From Candidatus Poseidoniaceae archaeon (GTDB taxonomy: Archaea; Thermoplasmatota; Poseidoniia; Poseidoniales; Poseidoniaceae): a stretch of DNA of 7,111 nt. This document shows, piece after piece, positions 6,001-7,111 of this stretch. The stretch covers positions 1 through 7,111 of the forward strand of contig DUKP01000222.1 of assembly GCA_013329295.1 (NCBI GenBank), given 5' to 3'. Every line of letters starts with the position of its first letter. The stretch's first letter is position 1. A program made the translations under genes and the position numbers. Under the pieces are notes generated by a model, which did not search any database, was not told where the DNA came from, and saw only the letters and a list, made by a program, of their open reading frames with translations.

Positions 6001-6839
6001 TCTTTACCGGGGTTTGTTACTTGCCCTGTTGCATAGTCAAGTCCCTCACTTCGGAGTAACCACATGTCATTATCAAAGCATGTAGTCCCACCGCCAGTTG
6101 CGCCGCCAAATTGAGATTCACCCCAATCGCCAGCTGCAAATGCCCTGTAGGTGTTTTGCTGTGCTGCACCAAGGTTAGTAATGATACCTTGAGTGTTTGA
6201 TGTTATTGGACCAAGGTATGTTACAACTCTTTGAGTAGTAATATCCGCTTGTAAATCTAAGATCATGACGTCATCATTGCCGTCTTTGTTTAAGTCAGAC
6301 ACTTCAAGGTCCCAAGCCCAAAAGTGAGTGAATCTTGCTCCAACTGACCATGTTTTCTCATTACAACCGCCATTTTCGATAATCGTTACGTTACCTGGCT
6401 CACCTGCAGGAGTTCCATCATCATTGGTCTTAAATGGATTATTTCTTTGGAAAATCACAATGTCAATGGCTCCATCATTGGTGAATTCGCCGACCTCAAT
6501 GAATTGTACATTGGAAAATTCATCCCAATCTGCATCCCTATCTTGATTTGCAGAAACCCAAATGTCCTGTCGTTCGGAAAAATCACCATTTCCATCATTC
6601 CATAACACCGAAATGGTATGTGTACCATCGGTAGCTACGGCAATATCATTGTGACCATCACAATTGAAATCACCGATTGCAACATCATGCGGGTCACGGT
6701 TTGTGGTGTAAGTTCTTGCTTGGGAAGCACTTGCTGTAGTTGCTAATGCTGCGGTAGTTGAAAGTACCATCAGCATACAAAGTAAGATACTTCTTGCGCG
6801 GGCTTTGAAGAGATTGTCTTGGGAAAACATCATCATCAC
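27..6839 (-). CDS. Giant modular cell-surface protein: secreted propeller/Ig/jelly-roll ectodomain, one C-terminal membrane anchor, Q/A/Y-rich cytoplasmic tail
   Basis: This is a single uninterrupted frame of 2270 codons ending in TAG, with no frameshift or internal stop. The sequence shows a signal peptide (1-38), seven FG-GAP/VCBS-type repeats (about 44-489), two long repeat units of CARDB-like plus jelly-roll-like character (492-886, 887-1275), a third CARDB-like domain (1276-1395), a Rossmann/GATase-like domain (1396-1640), Ig/PKD-like domains (1642-2079), a transmembrane helix (2137-2158) and a 112-residue tail with two 26-residue repeats. The ectodomain is rich in Asp and Asn, carries about thirty N-X-S/T sequons counted by eye, and has 24 cysteines, many closely paired, as expected of an exported, probably glycosylated and disulfide-stabilised protein. 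I see no HExxH or other obvious catalytic motif. By family knowledge, propeller, CARDB, jelly-roll and PKD modules mediate binding; adhesion or substrate recognition at the cell surface is therefore an inference. The start is a run GTG-ATG-ATG-ATG; any of these four codons keeps the signal peptide. I do not recognise a named gene. Confidence 0.93.
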   Translation of the reverse strand: MMMMFSQDNLFKARARSILLCMLMVLSTTAALATTASASQARTYTTNRDPHDVAIGDFNCDGHNDIAVATDGTHTISVLWNDGNGDFSERQDIWVSANQDRDADWDEFSNVQFIEVGEFTNDGAIDIVIFQRNNPFKTNDDGTPAGEPGNVTIIENGGCNEKTWSVGARFTHFWAWDLEVSDLNKDGNDDVMILDLQADITTQRVVTYLGPITSNTQGIITNLGAAQQNTYRAFAAGDWGESQFGGATGGGTTCFDNDMWLLRSEGLDYATGQVTNPGKDDNVSIVEFNCQTNSFPLTYTFSTTPTSTSEHVINMDTPTSQDLDVADIDGDGVADVLALNDENIVNVTYVTSSTSGSWSTPQTAYFGPYISWTITIADLNGDLEPDFINPTIAYQQNSTDSAGGTSSNFFLNYPTSIQVTLSDGNGGHLSPLSYAAGRRPHTAEVGQLAGGSNSAPDIVVAHKNWRFGGWRDNFGWDGQYDTITVIEMDNQDLSVSGIEISPVDRYVGAVGEGSRELNVTITNTGMDVLNGQSATLDVELKIVDEVNSTNQTVYANDWDSPEDLGVCGSGCTWEFIDYVEAGTHHWQEQTTPSSGSGTDPDESQADYSANYLNPTHFMWAGETVTNSTGGEWTGYGKNWDEAMVLRDVDLTGSDRAFMSVELFRDLGFGALGSADTNGFVVGDVWDDLAMIEVGSEETGWSIINCPVSAYISGACYSGQSIWGGFDLDRAYKENVIGGYAEGLYYYGIYSFNTFYAWNNFTDEGLGTFDLSPWAGETIDLRFRFRTGFEGSVADANESRWTGNDGFGVDNLTITKQNTAFFPNVQNQQTQINLNNLGPGQEYVATLQANFVNDTTYRISATLSNNAWDEQSLNDEIVGYVTPFNLFDPALERIENFSPGGLYAQGTYPITATTNNWGNTFVDFDVSATVFTADPSRIKCGDPSTDCIITFDNSTDGTRYTESNNPKGALYNDTILCPSDLTFNNEAYWFGHPCLSQTGTLGYGDAWQNETISIIDIDLTSLSGDFVSLSFEYFADTFYEVDSQGNIEPSDYMALTADFKKDTRDFSAIIYGQWNDYNEDGTCQIDEDGNGIVNETNPFDFDEIEYIGDPRTTDGLGQPWNVFFNSDGLVKTTNLDLTHLYVLNTSSADSADWDEECMSLEDSEVELFFDFFSDDDGRNGINDGFRGVGINNITLKEFTFVEEAKYTISRTSVDAEDVSTDLIAEHDFLSGEDGKTYMIEVETIFDNTTLGTNWYGAEELSTANNIKRVIFDVESVDIKLSQPNKLACLEEVRLNCVLPIDSSLTHNWDISATNGVLEGDYIFYMNIFDQTTNSLAHTSNAGPAQSLVSGQRVDLSFTPWAGYQDGHTYNISYHAELDDGTPSGDVRTFFATFADEVDIAILSDKTSGTSAIIEDLAIMGKSYTQFTMNDWNTYFKTNWFTNYDKIILPWQDFNTAKDDGGAYYKTLSETVNNVNRKQVLVNFMSSGGTIQAHLAPHGTQTYGLGTSLEPRLPLGLEITDKTNGAEINYADIEVYDPFHPILKNINVSAFDAYTPVASSALDIGSEATGDVPKICSGNQNVAKFQSIIHDGTDTDDVLLGICSYGSGGMIISTMNVENNSGDANSEEFALRKNMLEYQVDDYPNPFGEMRDGTDILINGDVPAPALGAGYATYYMKSNAEITFSYQSDAQVDLITDWLISGPTSWDLSTLGPDQVDHYVSPLFETSTTPTMTFCKSIGTQDLCKQEEQWTVTLWLHDDNGHSRKLQITLETNDANADAEPPNADAFVVIKDSYADNIKLVGTCSIQDNYPKYEIILDEFGQIPIEFNASNSSDPDALEGSGIERYEWEVTFDKPWDDPISLNANTEIKYEASQGIWTYTFGGNGVDENGESYAGRNLTFNPQTEAPIQPIKVKLTVYDKSGKWDDDMEFCFDVKPQGFGDEPPQIDYTNWGDRVGYTDSYFNLSGFVVSGSDEKDTVIEITTNESLFDEPDAVTRERAKGSGELAVTPINGIGTGDSFELSLNIDSFHSNVSKDVVIYIRVYEFDPARDEKRWVVEQQLSPLDPNYVQLYSPNTITLTLPICRGVDVPAEVELNDPTGRWVFVSGECEWEGDYSLVDGEWIAPNIDEGGDGAQSSTNIMFIGIGALALIIIVILTLLFLRKSGSEGMDGDYKDFNLAGAIQQDPVEQYVQQLIAQGYPEATARTYAQQYAAQAGLGSGAAGGAQAAAPATNPAMEAAYQQYYQQFIAQGYDAQTAAAYAQQYAAQYVQQQR
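48..125 (-). repeat. Cytoplasmic tail repeat, copy 2 (residues 2239-2264)
   Basis: Twenty-six residues begin QYYQQFIAQGYD and end AYAQQYAAQ, six residues before the protein ends in YVQQQR. The copies are separated by an Ala/Gly-rich linker (2212-2238). The shared octapeptide YAQQYAAQ uses different synonymous codons at four of its eight positions in the two copies, so the duplication is not recent and the amino acids appear conserved. Confidence 0.8.
207..284 (-). repeat. Cytoplasmic tail repeat, copy 1 (residues 2186-2211)
   Basis: Twenty-six residues begin QYVQQLIAQGYP and end TYAQQYAAQ. They match the second tail copy at 19 of 26 positions without gaps. The predicted shape is helix, Gly-Tyr turn, helix. 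The 'IAQGY-P-E-A-T-A' turn recalls the 'MGF' turn of UBA/CUE domains but is too short to call one. Confidence 0.8.
366..431 (-). other. C-terminal transmembrane helix (residues 2137-2158)
   Basis: Twenty-two hydrophobic residues start at IMFIGIGALAL and end in LTLLFL, followed at once by R2159 and K2160. By the positive-inside rule this places the preceding 2100 residues outside and the last 112 residues in the cytoplasm. The length of the tail argues against a cleaved surface-sorting signal of the PGF-CTERM type, which ends a few residues after the helix and needs a PGF motif not present here. Confidence 0.92.
474..602 (-). other. Juxtamembrane cysteine-bracketed module (residues 2080-2122)
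   Basis: A compact Trp- and acid-rich stretch is bracketed by two cysteines, C2081 (PICRGVDVP) and C2106 (SGECEWEGDYSL), and runs on through DGEWIAP. The arrangement W-V-F-x-x-G-x-C-x-W-E-G-x-Y...G-E-W suggests a small disulfide-stabilised beta hairpin at the base of the ectodomain. An acidic, glycine-rich linker (IDEGGDGAQSS) then connects it to the membrane helix. Function unknown. Confidence 0.4.
603..1019 (-). other. Ig-like beta domain before the membrane stalk (residues 1941-2079)
   Basis: It begins PPQIDYTNWGDRVGYTD, a proline-rich linker start typical of Ig-like domains in surface proteins. It contains YFNLSGFVVSGSDEKDTVIEIT (starting at 1959), SFELSLNIDSF (2016-2026) and VVIYIRVYEFD (2034-2044). 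The motif order 'F-x-L-x-G-x-V-x-G...h-x-I...F-x-h-x-h...h-x-I-x-V-x-x-x-D' suits a beta sandwich of bacterial/archaeal Ig type. No family can be named. Confidence 0.4.
1038..1505 (-). other. PKD-like domain (residues 1779-1934)
   Basis: It starts after the linker EPPNADA. It contains the PKD signature elements IEFNASNSSDPD (1823-1834) and IERYEWEVTFD (1841-1851), equivalent to 'h-x-F-x-A-S-x-S-x-D-x-D...I-x-x-Y-x-W-x-F-x-D'. It ends with IKVKLTVYDKSGKWDDD (1909-1925), equivalent to the 'V-x-L-x-V-x-D-x-x-G' closing strand. A longer middle (1852-1908) with a Gly/Asn-rich insertion makes it larger than a standard PKD domain of about 80-90 residues. C1802 and C1929 may bridge it. PKD domains are extracellular interaction or spacer modules. 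Confidence 0.65.
1515..1916 (-). other. Ig-like beta segment of unclear family (residues 1642-1775)
   Basis: Between the Rossmann-like domain and the PKD-like domain lies a beta-rich stretch. It contains TYYMKSNAEITFSYQ (1671-1685), WLISGPTSWDLSTLGP (1696-1711), the closely spaced cysteines C1733 and C1742, and a final strand pair WTVTLWLHDDNGHSRKLQITLE (starting at 1748). The pattern 'WxVxLxxxDDxGxxxxxxITL' resembles the last strands of PKD/cadherin-like domains, so this is probably another Ig-type sandwich. I cannot assign a family. Confidence 0.4.
1920..2654 (-). other. Rossmann-like, class-I amidotransferase-like domain lacking a catalytic cysteine (residues 1396-1640)
   Basis: Alternating beta strands and helices differ from the all-beta neighbours. 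Strand VDIAILSD (1396-1403) is followed by YTQFTMNDWNTYF, strand YDKIILPWQ (1442-1450), a helix near 1460-1474, strand and turn VLVNFMSSGGTIQAHLAP (1478-1495), RLPLGLEI (1510-1517), DPFHPILKNI (1535-1544) and a late strand GSGGMIISTMNVE (1604-1616), then a helix EEFALRKNMLEY. 'V-x-F-h-x-x-GG-x-h' followed by 'DPxHPIL' and 'G-x-GG-x-hhST' is the pattern of non-catalytic GATase1-like (ThuA-like) domains in secreted proteins. No cysteine lies at the expected nucleophile elbow; C1574 and C1601 are elsewhere. It probably has a binding or structural role. Confidence 0.55.
2655..3014 (-). other. Third CARDB/Ig-like domain, without insertion (residues 1276-1395)
   Basis: It starts VDIKLSQPNKLAC, matching the openings of the two preceding units (DLSVSGIEISP, DPALERIENFSP). 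It continues through GDYIFYMNIFDQ (1318-1329) and TYNISYHAELDDG (1367-1379), and ends RTFFATFADE. The closing part resembles the closing strands of the two preceding units (YRISATLS..., KTYMIEVET...). At 120 residues it has the size of a single CARDB domain, which supports reading the two preceding units as the same fold with an insertion. C1287 and C1295 form a close pair. The CARDB name is tentative; the beta-sandwich character is more secure. Confidence 0.5.
3015..4181 (-). other. Ectodomain unit 2: second CARDB/Ig-like domain with inserted jelly-roll (residues 887-1275)
   Basis: This repeats the layout of the preceding unit at nearly the same length (389 against 395 residues). Ig-like opening strands (DPALERIENFSP ... 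TYPITATTNNWG, 887-917) lead into a jelly-roll region at about 935-1197. Its matches to unit 1 are GYGDAWQNE (1001-1009) with GYGKNWDE, DIDLTSLSG with DVDLTG, VSLSFEYFAD with MSVELFRDLG, and INDGFRGVGINNITL (1180-1194) with GNDGFGVDNLTI. Ig-like strands resume at 1203-1275 (KTYMIEVETIFDN ... TANNIKRVIFDV). Cysteine pairs C939/C946 and C976/C993 are likely disulfides. It carries an extra acidic, EF-hand-like segment absent from unit 1. Confidence 0.58.
3552..3617 (-). other. Twin EF-hand/dockerin-like calcium loops inside unit 2 (residues 1075-1096)
   Basis: Residues 1075-1086 read DYNEDGTCQIDE. This fits the 12-residue EF-hand loop: D at 1, N at 3, D at 5, G at 6, and E at 12. The next loop overlaps it at 1085-1096, DEDGNGIVNETN, with D, D, N and G in the calcium-loop positions, but N instead of D/E at position 12. 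Such loops occur in dockerins, thrombospondin type 3 repeats and other extracellular calcium-stabilised modules. No cohesin partner is visible here. Calcium binding is inferred from the pattern. Confidence 0.5.
4182..5366 (-). other. Ectodomain unit 1: CARDB/Ig-like domain with inserted jelly-roll (residues 492-886)
   Basis: The unit opens with an Ig-like half, DLSVSGIEISP ... LNVTITNTG (492-525), typical of the first strands of CARDB-type domains. A region at about 572-815 follows with jelly-roll (MAM/InhA-accessory-like) hallmarks: HHWQEQ, GYGKNWDE (634-641), DVDLTG (647-652), SVELFRDLG, LSPWAGETIDLRFRF (770-784) and the closing strand GNDGFGVDNLTI (802-813). It then returns to Ig-like strands, INLNNLGPGQEYVATLQ (831-847) and YRISATLS (856-863), ending before NLFDPALERI. 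Cysteine pairs C567/C571 and C705/C715 probably form disulfides. The domain names come from pattern recall; the split arrangement is inferred from the order of strands. Confidence 0.6.
5373..6710 (-). other. Seven-bladed FG-GAP/VCBS beta-propeller domain (residues ~44-489)
   Basis: Seven repeats of the form 'hydrophobic-x-x-GDhNxDGxxDhhhh' can be read. Their anchor positions are D57 (GDFNCDGHNDIAV), E118 (GEFTNDGAIDIVI), D182 (SDLNKDGNDDVMI), D238 (AAGDWGE, degenerate), D327 (ADIDGDGVADVLA), D378 (ADLNGDLEPDFIN) and Q447 (VGQLAGG...PDIVV, degenerate). Five retain the D-x-[DN]-x-D calcium-binding loop typical of FG-GAP/VCBS propellers (integrin-alpha-like). Seven repeats match the number needed to close one propeller. 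Blade 4 replaces the calcium loop with a Gly/Thr-rich insertion and cysteines C254 and C290, which may pair. By family knowledge such propellers bind ligands; the ligand here is unknown. Confidence 0.85.
6726..6839 (-). other. Signal peptide of the giant surface protein
   Basis: Residues 1-38 have the classic order. A basic N-region (K12, R14, R16) is followed by a hydrophobic core at 17-33 (SILLCMLMVLSTTAALA). A small-residue stretch ATTASASQA then offers cleavage sites after ASA (38) or SQA (41). There is no twin-arginine motif, so Sec export is expected. A cysteine sits within the hydrophobic core (C21) but lacks a convincing lipobox (L-x-G/A-C), so a lipoprotein anchor is unlikely. Mature protein begins near S39-R42, directly before the first propeller repeat. 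Confidence 0.9.
6828..6839 (-). promoter_or_regulatory. Run of four in-frame start codons (GTG ATG ATG ATG)
   Basis: On the minus strand the giant gene opens with GTG followed by three ATG codons. No Shine-Dalgarno-like sequence (GGAGG or GGTGA) lies 5-10 bases upstream, where the sequence reads GTGGCATAACA. Initiation at any of the four gives the same signal peptide, differing only by one to three methionines. The true start cannot be decided from sequence. Confidence 0.6.
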
Positions 6840-6862
6840 TTGTTATGCCACAATAACTACCA

Positions 6863-6876
6863 CTTTAATTGCTTTG
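6863..6876 (-). promoter_or_regulatory. Weak candidate archaeal TATA box/BRE for the giant gene
   Basis: On the minus strand CAAAGCAATTAAAG is an AT-rich, A-tract-preceded element. Its AATTAAAG core is centred about 27 bases upstream of the GTG and 30 upstream of the first ATG. That spacing is what a leaderless archaeal transcript would need, and it fits the missing Shine-Dalgarno. The match to the consensus TTTATATA is poor. A second AT-rich candidate, TAAATATC, lies near 6944-6951, just after the upstream gene's stop. Confidence 0.25.
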
Positions 6877-6927
6877 GAATTTTGTCCTTAGTTTTACAAT
6901 CCACATGCTTAACAGTAAAGCGAAATT

Positions 6928-6944
6928 AAGATTTGTTAAATCTT
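6928..6944. repeat. Perfect 7-bp inverted repeat in the intergenic gap
   Basis: AAGATTT-GTT-AAATCTT is a perfect palindrome with a 3-base spacer, beginning 11 bases after the upstream gene's first stop codon. It could be an operator for a dimeric regulator, or a weak AU-rich hairpin at the end of the upstream transcript; a T-rich stretch (AATTTCGCTTT on the minus strand) follows. In such AT-rich sequence a chance palindrome is possible. Confidence 0.5.
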
Positions 6945-6949
6945 GATAT

Positions 6950-6958
6950 TTATTATCA
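6950..6958 (-). other. Triple in-frame stop (TGA TAA TAA) ending the upstream gene
   Basis: After the final valine codon the minus strand reads TGA TAA TAA in frame. This confirms the end of the partial gene and would block read-through. Confidence 0.85.
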
Positions 6959-7111
6959 GACTTTACCGGATAACCAGCGAGGAGAAGGCCCCCAACCGAT
7001 AGTATCTCCACCGTGGACTTTGACTAACTTTCCAGCAGAAAATAATGATTCTAGCCATACCTCCAATACTGTACCTTCACGGTTACCTAATTTTTTGCTG
7101 GCAATTTCTTC
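6956..7111 (-). CDS. C-terminal 51 residues of a protein, probably a winged-helix DNA-binding domain (5' end outside window)
   Basis: An open frame enters from the window edge and ends in TGA, followed directly by two more in-frame stops. The visible part begins EEIASKKLGNREGTV and ends PRWLSGKV. The pattern 'IA-x-K-x-LG-x-x-EGTV', then 'LESLFSAGKLVKV' and a glycine-rich turn (VHGGDTIGWG), resembles the helix-turn-helix, recognition helix and wing of archaeal winged-helix proteins. In those, 'GTV-x-x-x-L-x-x-L-x-x-x-G-x-L' is a common recognition-helix and wing pattern. This is pattern-based only; no family name can be given. It lies on the same strand as the giant surface-protein gene, with 116 bp between its stop and that gene's GTG. 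That spacing neither proves nor excludes co-transcription. The reading frame is well supported; the functional call is tentative. Confidence 0.7.
   Translation of the reverse strand, partial: EEIASKKLGNREGTVLEVWLESLFSAGKLVKVHGGDTIGWGPSPRWLSGKV

Noticed and set aside
6840..6955. tRNA or other structured RNA gene in the intergenic gap
   Set aside because: There is no cloverleaf, no conserved T-loop sequence and no extended stem beyond the 7-bp palindrome; the gap is too short and AT-rich.

Overview
The window is almost filled by one very long minus-strand gene (27..6839, 2270 residues). It encodes a single-pass, signal-peptide-bearing giant surface protein. A short intergenic gap and the 3' end of a second minus-strand gene (6956..7111) lie upstream of it. 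No RNA gene, mobile element or CRISPR array is visible, and only 26 bases lie beyond the giant gene's stop.

The window suggests a marine planktonic archaeon, most plausibly a Marine Group II euryarchaeon (Candidatus Poseidoniales). The reasons are an AT-leaning genome, a huge Asp/Asn/Thr-rich modular exoprotein with a C-terminal membrane anchor, a cytoplasmic tail rich in Q, A and Y, and no obvious Shine-Dalgarno sequence before the start. The tail repeats (VQQLIAQGYP... followed by YAQQYAAQ) resemble tails I associate with that group. This assignment comes from recall and pattern, not from a search.

Reading the giant protein from its N-terminus (high coordinates) to its C-terminus (low coordinates), the order is as follows. 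Residues 1-38 are a signal peptide. Residues about 44-489 are a seven-bladed FG-GAP/VCBS beta-propeller. Two tandem units of about 390 residues follow (492-886 and 887-1275), each looking like a CARDB/Ig-type domain split by an inserted jelly-roll (MAM/InhA-lectin-like) domain. A third CARDB-like domain without insertion follows (1276-1395). Next come a Rossmann-like, class-I-amidotransferase-like domain with no catalytic cysteine (1396-1640), an Ig-like segment, a PKD-like domain (1779-1934), another Ig-like segment and a small cysteine-bracketed juxtamembrane module. Residues 2137-2158 span the membrane. The last 112 residues are a cytoplasmic tail holding two copies of a 26-residue helical repeat.

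The likely role, inferred, is adhesion to or recognition of particles, polysaccharide or cells. No protease or glycosidase signature is visible. The upstream partial gene ends in what looks like a winged-helix DNA-binding fold. It lies on the same strand, 116 bp from the giant gene, but the gap contains a palindrome and a weak TATA-like element, so the two may be transcribed separately.
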